From Streptomyces pseudovenezuelae (GTDB lineage: Bacteria; Actinomycetota; Actinomycetes; Streptomycetales; Streptomycetaceae), in contig NZ_KQ948155.1 of NCBI RefSeq assembly GCF_001513955.1, positions 62,001 through 126,000 of the forward strand: DNA of 64,000 nt. Direction: 5' to 3'. A model generated the notes under the pieces. The model was not told the DNA's origin, made no database searches, and worked only from the letters and a program-made list of their open reading frames with translations. How positions within the stretch are numbered: the first letter of the stretch is position 1; each line of letters begins with the position of its first letter. A program made the translations under genes and the position numbers. This document shows positions 26,901 to 35,330 of the stretch, one piece after another.

Positions 26901-28298
26901 CTAGCGGGGACCCAGCGTCCAGCGCGGGCCCTGCGGGCCGTCCTCGATGGTCAGTCCCGACTGGCCCAGCTGGTCGCGGATGGCGTCCGCGGTGGCCCAG
27001 TCCTTGCGGGCGCGGGCCGCCTCGCGCTGGTCGAGGACCAGGCGTACCAGGCTGTCGACGACGCCGTGCAGGTCGTCGCCGCGGTCGGTCTCGCCGGCCC
27101 AGTGCTCGTCGAGCGGGTCGAGGCCGAGGACGCCGAGCATGGCGCGCACCTCGGCGAGGCGGGCCACCGCGGCCTCCTTGTCGTCGGCCGCGAGTGCGCT
27201 GTTGCCCTGCCGGACGGTGGTGTGCACGACGGCGAGCGCCTGCGGGACGCCCAGGTCGTCGTCCATGGCCTCGGCGAAGGCGGGCGGCACCTCGGCGGAG
27301 GGCTCGACGGGGCCGGCCTTCTCCACGACCCGCTGCACGAAGCCCTCGATCCGCGCGAACGCCGACTCGGCCTCGCGCAGGGCGTCCTCGCTGTACTCGA
27401 TCATCGAGCGGTAGTGCGGGGTGCCGAGGTAGTAGCGCAGCACGATCGGCCGCCACTGCTTGACCATCTCGGAGACCAGCACCGAGTTGCCCAGCGACTT
27501 GGACATCTTGTCGCCGGCCATGGTGACCCAGGCGTTGTGCACCCAGTACCGGGCGAAGTCGTCGCCGTAGGCCTTGGCCTGGGCGATCTCGTTCTCGTGG
27601 TGCGGGAAGATCAGGTCGAGGCCGCCGCCGTGGATGTCGAAAGCGGTGCCCAGGTACTTGTGGGCCATCGCCGAGCACTCCAGGTGCCAGCCGGGACGGC
27701 CGGGACCCCAGGGCGTCGACCAGGTCGGCTCGCCCGGCTTGGCGGACTTCCACATGGCGAAGTCCCGCGGGTCCCGCTTGCCGGTCTCGCCGTCGCCGGA
27801 GGGCTGGAGCAGGTTGTCCAGCTCCTGGCGCGACAGCTCCAGGTAGCCCGGGAAGGAGCGCACGTCGAAGTAGACGTTGCCGTCGGACTCGTAGGCGTGG
27901 CCGCGCTCGATGAGGCCCTGCATCATCTCGACCATCTCGGTCACGTGCCCGGTGGCACGCGGCTCGTAGGTGGGCGGGAGGCAGCCGAGGGCGGTGTAGC
28001 CGTCGTTGAAGGCGCGCTCGTTCTCGTACCCGATCGACCACCAGGGGCGCTTCTGCTCGGCCGCCTTGGTGATGATCTTGTCGTCGATGTCGGTGACGTT
28101 GCGGATGAACGTGACCTCGTAGCCGCGGTACGCGAACCAGCGGCGCATGATGTCGAAGTTCAGGCCGGAGCGGATGTGCCCGATGTGCGGGGCCGCCTGC
28201 ACGGTGGCACCACACAGGTAGATCGAGACACAACCCGGCGTGAGCGGGGCGAAGTCACGGATCTGCCGGGCGCTGGTGTCGTACAGGCGAATGGTCAC
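26901..28298 (-). CDS. cysS: Cysteinyl-tRNA synthetase
   Basis: 465 aa, normal length. Zn-ligand Cys at 29 (IYLCGATV), class-I motif HIGH at 38-41, ECSAM and FPHHENEIAQ zinc-site regions, and KMSKS as GDKMSKSLGN. Charges tRNA-Cys; it is distinct from the mycothiol ligase MshC, which lacks the C-terminal anticodon-binding part present here. Start is GTG at 28298. Downstream of ispD-ispF on the same strand. Confidence 0.96.
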   Translation of the reverse strand: MTIRLYDTSARQIRDFAPLTPGCVSIYLCGATVQAAPHIGHIRSGLNFDIMRRWFAYRGYEVTFIRNVTDIDDKIITKAAEQKRPWWSIGYENERAFNDGYTALGCLPPTYEPRATGHVTEMVEMMQGLIERGHAYESDGNVYFDVRSFPGYLELSRQELDNLLQPSGDGETGKRDPRDFAMWKSAKPGEPTWSTPWGPGRPGWHLECSAMAHKYLGTAFDIHGGGLDLIFPHHENEIAQAKAYGDDFARYWVHNAWVTMAGDKMSKSLGNSVLVSEMVKQWRPIVLRYYLGTPHYRSMIEYSEDALREAESAFARIEGFVQRVVEKAGPVEPSAEVPPAFAEAMDDDLGVPQALAVVHTTVRQGNSALAADDKEAAVARLAEVRAMLGVLGLDPLDEHWAGETDRGDDLHGVVDSLVRLVLDQREAARARKDWATADAIRDQLGQSGLTIEDGPQGPRWTLGPR

Positions 28299-28351
28299 GG
28301 GTCCAGGGTAGTGGGCGATGTGTGGTGCCTTCGACGGGTTGTGGATAACAG

Positions 28352-28846
28352 TCAGTTCGCGGTCCTGACCACGAGCGCGGTCGCCACCGCCATCAGGCCC
28401 TCGTCCCTGCCGGGAAAGCCGAGTCCGTCCGTCGTCGCCCCCGACACCGACACCGGTGCCCCGGCCGCCTCGGACAGGATCTTCTGTGCCTCGTCCCGCC
28501 GCTTTCCGATCTTCGGGCGCGGACCCACCACCTGTACGGCGATGTTGCCGATCCGGAAGCCCGCCTCGCGCACGATCCGGGCCGCCTCCGTCAACAGGGT
28601 GACTCCGGATGCACCCGACCACTCGGGCCGGCCGGTGCCGAAGTGCTGACCGAGGTCGCCGAGCCCGGCCGCGGAGAAGAGCGCGTTGCAGGCGGCGTGG
28701 GCGACGACGTCCGCGTCGGAGTGGCCGGCCAGACCGGTGCCCTCCCACTTCAGGCCCGCGCACCACAGCTCGCGGCCCTCCTCGAAGGCGTGGATGTCGG
28801 TGCCGATACCGACCTGGGGCAGGAGCACGGGCTGCTCAGAAGCCAT
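28352..28846 (-). CDS. ispF: 2-C-methyl-D-erythritol 2,4-cyclodiphosphate synthase
   Basis: 164 aa. Metal-binding motif GIGTDIHAF (Asp17, His19) and the GHSDADVVAHA stretch, plus C-terminal ATTDGLGFPGRDEG. Converts CDP-ME 2-phosphate to MEcPP in the MEP isoprenoid pathway. Overlaps the end of ispD by 11 bp, so the two are translated from one mRNA. Confidence 0.96.
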   Translation of the reverse strand: MASEQPVLLPQVGIGTDIHAFEEGRELWCAGLKWEGTGLAGHSDADVVAHAACNALFSAAGLGDLGQHFGTGRPEWSGASGVTLLTEAARIVREAGFRIGNIAVQVVGPRPKIGKRRDEAQKILSEAAGAPVSVSGATTDGLGFPGRDEGLMAVATALVVRTAN

Positions 28847-29600
28847 CGTTGAGCCTCCGACGGGCCAGGACCGCCTCCGCGAGGACCAGGTCCAGCGGGC
28901 GGGTCACCTTGAAGGCCTCCTCGTGCCCGGGCACGACCACCACGGTGAGCCCCAGCTGCTCGACCATGCTCGCGTCGTCGGTGACGTCGCCGGTGACCGT
29001 CTCGTGGGCGCGGATCAGGGTCGCCCGGTCGAAGCCCTGCGGGGTCTGCACGGCACGCAGGCGCGCGCGGACCGGGGTCGCCACCACCGGCTCCGGCTCA
29101 CCGGGGGCGGCCGCCGGCTCGACCTCCTTCACGGTGTCCGCGAGGGGCAGCGCCGGGACGACGGCGGGGGCGCCCTCCCGTACGGCCTCGATCACCGCGT
29201 CGACCGTGTCGACCGGGACGAGGGGGCGGGCCGCGTCGTGGACCAGGACGATGCCGAAGTCGGTGGGCAGGGCCTCCAGGCCCAGCCGGACCGATTCCTG
29301 GCGGGATTCGCCGCCGGGGACGACGAGGAAGTCCGTCCGCTCGGGCAGCGCGTGCGCGTCGAGGAGGGACTTGACCTCGCCGGCGCCGTCGGGCGGGGCC
29401 ACCACGACGACCAGGGAGACGGCACGGGACGCGGCCATCGCGCGGACCGCGTGGATCAGCATGGGGGTGCCGTTCAGCGCTCGGAGCGCTTTGGGGGCGC
29501 CCGGACCGAGGCGTACGCCCCTTCCGGCGGCCGGAATCACCACGGCGGTGCGGGCCTCCGCACGTGCTTCGGCGGGCGAAGGGCGCGAAACGTCAGACAT
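28836..29600 (-). CDS. ispD: 2-C-methyl-D-erythritol 4-phosphate cytidylyltransferase
   Basis: 254 aa. Nucleotide-binding motif VIPAAGRGVRLGPGAPKALRAL at the N-terminus, VHDAARPLVP in the middle and TPQGFDRATL near the end, all IspD signatures. Makes CDP-ME from MEP and CTP. Forms an ispD-ispF unit with cysS downstream. Confidence 0.96.
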   Translation of the reverse strand: MSDVSRPSPAEARAEARTAVVIPAAGRGVRLGPGAPKALRALNGTPMLIHAVRAMAASRAVSLVVVVAPPDGAGEVKSLLDAHALPERTDFLVVPGGESRQESVRLGLEALPTDFGIVLVHDAARPLVPVDTVDAVIEAVREGAPAVVPALPLADTVKEVEPAAAPGEPEPVVATPVRARLRAVQTPQGFDRATLIRAHETVTGDVTDDASMVEQLGLTVVVVPGHEEAFKVTRPLDLVLAEAVLARRRLNDGF

Positions 29601-29929
29601 CGGTTCCTGTCAGGTTTGTGTGCTCGGCCAACGTGGGTACGGAGACAGCGTGCCGGGCGCGACGCCTTGACCGGACCCTTCCGTGACACCGGTCGAGCCA
29701 GCTGCCCGGGCCCGGCACGCCAAGTATCGGGGGATCTTTCTCCGAGAGGAACAGGCGCACGGCACTCGGGGCGTCATGGTCCGGACGTCATGGATCCGAC
29801 ATCCGGAGACAGACATGCCGCAGCGCCCGGCGACAGCAGTTGCGTCATCGGGCACCGCGGCATTTCAGTGCGGCAATTCAGATTCAATGTGTGCTGAGCT
29901 GAGCGGGCGAGATGCCTGCACAGTGACGC
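29601..29929. other. Intergenic region between carD and ispD
   Basis: 329 bp downstream of carD and upstream of ispD, which share a strand. No convincing open frame or strong hairpin. It presumably holds the ispD promoter, or a read-through leader from carD. Less GC-rich than its flanks around 29860-29900. Confidence 0.5.
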
Positions 29930-30412
29930 TCAGGACGCGAGAACCTCGTCGAGCAGCGCCTCGGCCTTGTCCTCGTTCGTGTTCTCCGCGAGGGCGAGTT
30001 CGCTCACCAGGATCTGCCGAGCCTTGGCGAGCATGCGCTTCTCACCTGCGGAGAGTCCGCGCTCGCGCTCACGACGCCACAGGTCACGCACGACTTCCGC
30101 GACCTTGATGACATCGCCGGAGGCGAGCTTCTCCAGGTTTGCCTTGTAACGACGGGACCAGTTTGTGGGCTCCTCGGCGTACGGTGCGCGCAGCACCTCG
30201 AAGACCCGGTCCAGCCCGTCCTGACCGACCACATCACGCACGCCGACGAACTCCGCATTGTCCGCTGGCACACGTACCGTCAGGTCACCCTGGGCGACCT
30301 TCAGCACCAAGTAGGTCTTGTCCACGCCTTTGATCTGGCGAGTTTCGATGGCCTCGATCAGCGCGGCCCCGTGATGGGGATAGACCACGGTGTCGCCAAC
30401 CTTGAACGTCAT
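29930..30412 (-). CDS. carD: CarD/CdnL-family RNA polymerase-binding regulator
   Basis: 160 aa. The N-terminal CarD_CdnL_TRCF domain (FKVGDTVVYPHHGAALIEAIE) binds the RNA polymerase beta subunit. The helical C-terminal domain includes the conserved Trp segment NWSRRYKANLEKL. Known: actinobacterial CarD stabilises open complexes at rRNA and many housekeeping promoters. Located just upstream of ispD-ispF-cysS, as in other actinobacteria. Confidence 0.95.
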   Translation of the reverse strand: MTFKVGDTVVYPHHGAALIEAIETRQIKGVDKTYLVLKVAQGDLTVRVPADNAEFVGVRDVVGQDGLDRVFEVLRAPYAEEPTNWSRRYKANLEKLASGDVIKVAEVVRDLWRRERERGLSAGEKRMLAKARQILVSELALAENTNEDKAEALLDEVLAS

Positions 30413-30707
30413 GTGACAGGTACCCCTTCCGTGGCTATCCAGGGTAACACGGAAACTGCGGGTTCTGAATGGCGTTTTCGCAGGTCAGGGCATATCTCGG
30501 GGCTTGACAACAGCAACAGGAACGTGCTGCGGAGGCTGAGCGGAACAAGGAATTCGCAGGTCGGAGCGGCTCTCCGGGCGAGGTGAAACGCGTACGTTAC
30601 ACACATCCGGAGGCCCCTCCAGGTGGGCTAACGTCCCCAAATGTCCGGTTCCATGTGTGCGACTTCCGCTACTCCGTTCGGTGTCCGGAGTCACTTCCCC
30701 GCCGATT

Positions 30708-30756
30708 CCGGAATTGATCACGCACGGCCGGCGGATCAGGCCGTGATCAATTCCGG
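30708..30756. repeat. Long perfect inverted repeat upstream of carD
   Basis: Two 15-bp arms, CCGGAATTGATCACG and CGTGATCAATTCCGG, enclose 19 nt. An alternative inner pairing (CACGGCC with GGCCGTG) shares bases with the arms, so two exclusive folds are possible. It lies about 300 bp upstream of the carD start and 245 bp upstream of the divergent lipoprotein gene. Confidence 0.7.
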
Positions 30757-30844
30757 GGGTGATCGCGCATTCCTTCACGGAAGTTTTGCCACTGGATGCC
30801 GAAGACTCTTATGTGAATGCCGGACGAGCGCCGGAGTGCGGGGT

Positions 30845-30868
30845 ACAAGTGACTCAGGGGTCACTTGT
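30845..30868. promoter_or_regulatory. BldD-box-like palindrome upstream of the lipoprotein gene
   Basis: Perfect 9-bp arms ACAAGTGAC and GTCACTTGT separated by 6 bp. This contains the AGTGAC...GTCACT pattern expected of a BldD site. It lies 133 bp before the lipoprotein start. Confidence 0.5.
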
Positions 30869-31001
30869 GAACCGAGTGACACGCCTCTTGGGGAGGGTCG
30901 GGTGCGGCCCTGCGGGAACGGCTCGGTAACCTAAGGCCGCTGACAGACACTTAGCGCGGCTTTACGGGCCGCCCCGCTCAAGTCAAGGAGTTGCCGCCGC
31001 C

Positions 31002-31670
31002 GTGAGCAGCAGCCTTCGACGCGGCGCCCTCGCCGCCTCCGCCATCGCGTTCTCGATCGCCGCGCTCTCCGCGTGTGCGGCCGGCAGCAACGCCCAGACC
31101 CTGGAGGTCAAGCCGGACAACGCGGAGACCCGCGTGGGCGCCATCAAGCTCCAGAACGTCGTGGTGATCACCCAGGCGACCCCCGAGGCCTCCGGTGAGA
31201 CCACGGGCCCGGCCGTCGTGTCCGCCACCGTCTTCAACTCCGGCGACACGGCCCAGACGCTGGAGTCCGTGAGCGTCGACGGCGGCGGCAAGGCCGAGAT
31301 CACGCCCGCCAAGGGCAAGGGCAAGGTGACCGTTCCGGCGCACGGCTCGGTCATCCTCGGCGGCAAGGGCAACGCCTCCGCCGCGGTGAGCGAGATCGGC
31401 GAGAGCGTCAGGAACGGCAACGCCCAGAAGGTCACCTTCACCCTCAGCACCACCGGTGACGTGAGCGTCCGCGCCTTCGTGGTCCCGGCCGACAGCTACT
31501 ACAGCAAGTGGGGCCCGAGCGCGGTCCCGTCGGCTCCGCAGACCCCGCCGAAGCCGAAGCCGACCGGCTCCGCGACCCCGACCGGTGCGGCCACGCCGAG
31601 CGGCTCCGCCACGGCGACCGACGCGGCCTCCGCGAGCGCGACGGCCACCGAGTCGGCCGCGGGCCACTGA
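31002..31670 (+). CDS. Secreted lipoprotein with Thr/Ser/Ala-rich tail
   Basis: 222 aa. Signal peptide with lipobox LSAC (LRRGALAASAIAFSIAALSAC). The mature domain is beta-rich (VVVITQATPEASGETTG, VPAHGSVILGGKG), perhaps an Ig- or copper-chaperone-like sandwich. About 50 residues of Pro/Thr/Ser/Ala spacer end the protein. GTG start at 31002 with AAGGAG upstream. Sits between carD and phoP, as in other Streptomyces, and converges with phoP. Confidence 0.85.
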   Translation: MSSSLRRGALAASAIAFSIAALSACAAGSNAQTLEVKPDNAETRVGAIKLQNVVVITQATPEASGETTGPAVVSATVFNSGDTAQTLESVSVDGGGKAEITPAKGKGKVTVPAHGSVILGGKGNASAAVSEIGESVRNGNAQKVTFTLSTTGDVSVRAFVVPADSYYSKWGPSAVPSAPQTPPKPKPTGSATPTGAATPSGSATATDAASASATATESAAGH

Positions 31671-31698
31671 GCGGCCGTACGACACCCTCGTACGACAC

Positions 31699-31732
31699 GA
31701 AGGGCGGGACCTCCGAGGAGGTCCCGCCCTTC
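31699..31732. terminator. Bidirectional terminator between lipoprotein gene and phoP
   Basis: Perfect 16-bp stem (GAAGGGCGGGACCTCC with GGAGGTCCCGCCCTTC) and a GA turn between two convergent genes. Confidence 0.85.
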
Positions 31733-31781
31733 GGCGTACGGCAGCCGCTCTCCGCGGCTCCTTGCGGCTGTTTACGGCTGT

Positions 31782-32462
31782 TTACGGCTCGAACTTGTAT
31801 CCGAGACCGCGGACCGTCACCAGGTACCGCGGCGCGCCCGGGTCGGGCTCGATCTTGGCGCGCAGGCGCTTGACGTGGACGTCGAGGGTCTTGGTGTCGC
31901 CGACGTAGTCGGCGCCCCACACCCGGTCGATGAGCTGCATACGGGTCAGGACGCGGCCCGCGTTGCGCAGCAGCATCTCCAGCAGGTCGAACTCCTTGAG
32001 GGGCAGGTCGACCTTGGAGCCGGAGACCGTGACCACGTGGCGGTCCACGTCCATGCGGACCGGACCGGCCTCCAGGGCCGCCGGGGTGACCTCCTCGGGC
32101 TCGCCGCGGCGGCGCAGGACGGCGCGGATACGGGCGACCAGCTCGCGCGAGGAGAACGGCTTGGTGACATAGTCATCGGCTCCTATTTCCAGGCCGACGA
32201 CCTTGTCGATCTCGCTGTCCTTGGCGGTCACCATGATGACGGGGACGTTGGAGCGGCCGCGCAGCTGGCGGCAGACCTCGGTACCGGGCAGGCCCGGCAG
32301 CATCAGGTCGAGGAGGACGAGGTCGGCGCCGTTGCGCTCGAACTCGTCGAGTCCGTCGGGGCCCGTGGTCGCGACCGCGACCTCGAAGCCCTCCTTGCGA
32401 AGCATGTACGACAGGGCGTCGGAGAAGGACTCCTCGTCCTCGACGACGAGCACTCGGGTCAC
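31782..32462 (-). CDS. phoP: Phosphate response regulator PhoP
   Basis: 226 aa, OmpR family. Receiver with VEDE pocket, phospho-acceptor Asp52 (VLLDLMLPG) and YVTKPFSSREL; winged-helix output with LPLKEFDLLEMLL and GDTKTLDVHVKRLRAKIE. Activates the pho regulon and represses many antibiotic and nitrogen genes under phosphate starvation. GTG start at 32462 with GGAGGT 7 bp upstream; 4-bp overlap with phoR. Confidence 0.96.
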   Translation of the reverse strand: MTRVLVVEDEESFSDALSYMLRKEGFEVAVATTGPDGLDEFERNGADLVLLDLMLPGLPGTEVCRQLRGRSNVPVIMVTAKDSEIDKVVGLEIGADDYVTKPFSSRELVARIRAVLRRRGEPEEVTPAALEAGPVRMDVDRHVVTVSGSKVDLPLKEFDLLEMLLRNAGRVLTRMQLIDRVWGADYVGDTKTLDVHVKRLRAKIEPDPGAPRYLVTVRGLGYKFEP

Positions 32463-33715
32463 GGAAGGACCTCCGGGGCGGGAAGCGGGTCGTAGGTGGC
32501 CGACCCGGATGTGGATGTCCCGTCCTCGTCGTCGAGGTCGGGGTGCTGGAGCGCGCGGTCGCGGGCCGCGCCCGCCTCCGGCAGCCTGAGGGTGAACGTG
32601 GAGCCCTGTCCCTCCGAGCTCCACACCGTGACCTCCCCGCCGTGCGAGGCGGCCACGTGCTTGACGATCGCGAGACCGAGGCCCGTACCGCCGGTCTGGC
32701 GGGAGCGGGCCGGGTCGACGCGGTAGAAGCGCTCGAAGATGCGCTCCTTGTCCTTGTCGGAGATGCCGATGCCCTGATCGGTGACGGCGACCTCGATGAG
32801 GTCGCCGCTCGGCACGGACACCCGGCGGGCGGCTATGCCGACCCGGGTGCGGGCGGGTGAGTAGTTGACGGCGTTCTCGACGAGGTTGCCGAGAGCGGCG
32901 GCAAGCTGGCCGCGGTTCCCCCAGACGCGCAGCTCGGCCGCGCCGGCCGCGGCCATGGTGATCTGTTTGGTGCCGGCCTGGTGCCGGCAGCGGTCGATGG
33001 CCTCGGCGACGAGCTCGTCCACGCGGACGGGCTCGGCGTCCTCCAGCGGGTCGTCGTTCTGCACCCGGGAGAGGTCGATGAGTTCCTGGACCAGGCTGGT
33101 CAGGCGGGTGGCCTCGATCTGCATACGGCCGGCGAAGCGCTCCACGGCCTCCGGGTCCTCCGACGCGTCCATGACGGCCTCGGAGAGGAGGGAGAGCGCG
33201 CCGACAGGGGTTTTGAGCTCATGGCTGACGTTCGCGACGAAGTCCCGTCGCACCGCTTCGATCCGCCGGGCCTCGGTGAGGTCCTCCACCAGCAGCAGCA
33301 CCAGCCGGGAGCCGAGGGGCGCGACCCGCGCGGAGACCGCGAGGGCCTCCCCCCGTCCGGTGCCCCGCCTGGGCAGGTCCAGCTCGACCTGGCGTATCTC
33401 CCCGTCCCTCCGGGTGTCCCGGGCCATCTGGAGCATGGGCTCCACGGAGAGCTTGCCGCCGCGGACCAGCCCGAGGGCGTACGCGGCGGAGCTGGCCTTG
33501 ACGACGGCGTCGGCCTCGTCGAGGACCACGGCCGAGGAGCGGAGCACGGAGAGGACGGTGTCCACGCCCGGCGGAAGCACCGGGTCCGTGTGCAGGGAGG
33601 TGCGGGTGGGGCGTTTCTGCTCCCGCTCGCTCCAGCGGAACGCCAGCATCGCGATGACACCGGTGAGCACACCGGCGATCGCTGCCGCTGCGGCGACCGC
33701 CGCGTTCACGTCCAT
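32459..33715 (-). CDS. phoR: Phosphate sensor histidine kinase PhoR
   Basis: 418 aa. One N-terminal membrane helix (AAIAGVLTGVIAMLAF), a PAS-like region (about 50-145), H-box ANVSHELKTPVGAL with His165, N-box LVENAVNYSP, G boxes TDQGIGISDKD and GGTGLGLAIVKH. The tiny extracytoplasmic part fits signalling through the PstSCAB/PhoU complex, not direct phosphate binding. Divergent from phoU across a PHO box. Confidence 0.95.
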   Translation of the reverse strand: MDVNAAVAAAAAIAGVLTGVIAMLAFRWSEREQKRPTRTSLHTDPVLPPGVDTVLSVLRSSAVVLDEADAVVKASSAAYALGLVRGGKLSVEPMLQMARDTRRDGEIRQVELDLPRRGTGRGEALAVSARVAPLGSRLVLLLVEDLTEARRIEAVRRDFVANVSHELKTPVGALSLLSEAVMDASEDPEAVERFAGRMQIEATRLTSLVQELIDLSRVQNDDPLEDAEPVRVDELVAEAIDRCRHQAGTKQITMAAAGAAELRVWGNRGQLAAALGNLVENAVNYSPARTRVGIAARRVSVPSGDLIEVAVTDQGIGISDKDKERIFERFYRVDPARSRQTGGTGLGLAIVKHVAASHGGEVTVWSSEGQGSTFTLRLPEAGAARDRALQHPDLDDEDGTSTSGSATYDPLPAPEVLP

Positions 33716-33788
33716 GCCACCAGGTTAGGCATGGGATCGGTCCTGGCCACAGCCGTCCGAGTGCGAGCTCGAACACTCGTCGCCCAGA

Positions 33789-33821
33789 GTTCACCTTGGA
33801 GCCAGTACTGGTTCATTTGGG
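33789..33821. promoter_or_regulatory. PHO box (PhoP operator) between phoR and phoU
   Basis: Three contiguous 11-bp direct-repeat units: GTTCACCTTGG, AGCCAGTACTG and GTTCATTTGGG. Units one and three match the PhoP consensus (GTTCACC); the central one is diverged, as is usual. It lies 74 bp from the phoR start and 118 bp from the phoU start. Confidence 0.85.
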
Positions 33822-33938
33822 AGGGCGGAAACGGACGCGTAAGGGGCCGAACGTGGGAGCGTGGGGTACGCAGCACCGGTTTCACGGCCGGTTTTGGCCC
33901 CTGGAACCCACAGGAATGACGTACGAGAGGGAACCCTG

Positions 33939-34628
33939 ATGCGGGACGCGTACCACGAGGAACTTGATTCGATCGGCGACGGTCTGGTGGAGATGGCCCG
34001 GCTGGTCGGCTCGGCGATCGGACGCGCCACGACGGCCATCCTCGACTCCGACCTCAAGCTGGCCGAGAGCGTGATCGAGGCCGACCAGAAGGTGGACGAC
34101 CTCCAGCACGACCTGGAGGCCAGGGCGATAGCACTGCTCGCCCGCCAGCAGCCGGTGGCGACGGACCTGCGGATCGTCGTCACCTCGCTGCGCATGTCGG
34201 CCGATCTGGAGCGCTCCGGCGACCTGGCCCAGCACGTGGCGAAGCTGGCCCGGCTGCGCTTCCCCGAGCGGGCGATCCCCAACGACCTGCACGCGACCAT
34301 CCTGGAGATGGGCCAGCTCGCCCAGCGCCTGATGGCGAAGGCCGCCGAGGTGATCGTCACGAAGGACGTCGACCTGGCGCTCCAGCTGGAGCAGGACGAC
34401 GACGAGATGGACCTGCTGCACCGCACGCTCTTCCAGCACCTGCTGGACGACAAGTGGAAGCACGGCATCGAGACGGCGGTGGACGTCACCCTGCTCGGCC
34501 GCTACTACGAGCGGTTCGCCGACCACGCGGTGTCGGTCGCCAAGCGCGTGGTGTACCTGGTGACGGGTGAGCACGCGGACGATCTCCAACAGGAGATCCA
34601 GCCGGTGACGGGGGTCGAGGGGGCCTGA
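33939..34628 (+). CDS. phoU: Phosphate transport system regulator PhoU
   Basis: 229 aa. Two repeated three-helix bundles with metal-binding acidic motifs (ESVIEADQKVDDLQHDLE and LQLEQDDDEMDLLHRTLF), typical of PhoU. It restrains PhoR signalling when phosphate is plentiful. The ATG at 33939 with AGGGAA upstream gives the family start (MRDAYHEELDSIGDG). Confidence 0.95.
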   Translation: MRDAYHEELDSIGDGLVEMARLVGSAIGRATTAILDSDLKLAESVIEADQKVDDLQHDLEARAIALLARQQPVATDLRIVVTSLRMSADLERSGDLAQHVAKLARLRFPERAIPNDLHATILEMGQLAQRLMAKAAEVIVTKDVDLALQLEQDDDEMDLLHRTLFQHLLDDKWKHGIETAVDVTLLGRYYERFADHAVSVAKRVVYLVTGEHADDLQQEIQPVTGVEGA

Positions 34629-34777
34629 ACCGGCGCCCTCGGTCCGTCCGAGGCGTGCGCGAGCCTCTGTGCGCCGTTGATGCGCCCAGGGGTGCGGGCA
34701 TCCAATGGGCACAGGGCCTGATCCGACAGTCGGTCCGGCAGTCGGCACGTTCCGGCTCTCGCCTCTAGGAGGGACCC

Positions 34778-34936
34778 ATGGCCGAATCCCCCAGCACTCC
34801 CCAGCCCGACCCCACGCAGGAACGCCCGACCGAGCAGCCCGCCGCGATCAGGACCCTGACGGTCATCGGCGCGTGCGGCTGCGGCTCGGGGTGCGGGTGC
34901 GGGTGCCAGTCGGGCAGTCCGTGCCAGTGCGGCTGA
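34778..34936 (+). CDS. Cys-rich metallothionein-like microprotein (52 aa)
   Basis: An open frame of 52 codons with a near-perfect ribosome site (AGGAGGG, 5 bp spacing). The first 32 residues are Pro/Gln/Glu-rich. The last 20 contain seven Cys in CGCGSGCGCGC and CQCG patterns, so the tail should bind soft metal ions. It is followed at once by a strong terminator and then by a nickel-binding-type gene. No known family assigned. Confidence 0.75.
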   Translation: MAESPSTPQPDPTQERPTEQPAAIRTLTVIGACGCGSGCGCGCQSGSPCQCG

Positions 34937-34950
34937 TCTCGTACGACGGT

Positions 34951-34980
34951 GAGGGGCCCCGGGTGATCCCGGGGCCCCTC
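34951..34980 (+). terminator. Intrinsic terminator after the Cys-rich peptide gene
   Basis: GAGGGGCCCCGGG and CCCGGGGCCCCTC pair perfectly (13 bp, loop TGAT), followed by GTCGTTT. Confidence 0.88.
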
Positions 34981-35078
34981 GTCGTTTCGGGTCACCCGGG
35001 CGGGCCGGGAGGGGGAGCATGGGGAAGGGGGACTCAGGGGTGACCGCTCGGCTCGGGGACGGCAGGAAGGTGCAGGCC

Positions 35079-35327
35079 ATGGCACGGTTCATGGACGTAC
35101 ACCGTGGGATGAAGGGCATCACGGCCGACCAGTTGATGGAGGCCCACAAGGCCGACCTCGCGATAGAGAACGAAGAGGGCGTGCACTTCGAGCACGCCTG
35201 GGCGGACCCGGAGTCCGGCCTCGTGTACTGCCTCTCGGAGGCACCGTCACCGGAGGCGGTCCAGCGCATCCACGAACGGACGGGACACAAGGCGGACGAG
35301 ATCCACCCGATGCCGCTGTCGGTCTGA
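35079..35327 (+). CDS. DUF4242 nickel-binding-type small protein (SCO4226-like)
   Basis: 82 aa beginning MARFMDVHRGMKGITADQL, the same length as S. coelicolor SCO4226, which I recall as a dimeric ferredoxin-fold nickel-binding protein with a solved structure. Ligand candidates here include His8 and His-containing segments near HERTGHKADEIHPM. ATG at 35079 has AGGAAGG upstream. It follows the Cys-rich peptide gene, suggesting a metal-handling pair. Confidence 0.82.
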   Translation: MARFMDVHRGMKGITADQLMEAHKADLAIENEEGVHFEHAWADPESGLVYCLSEAPSPEAVQRIHERTGHKADEIHPMPLSV

Positions 35328-35330
35328 CAC

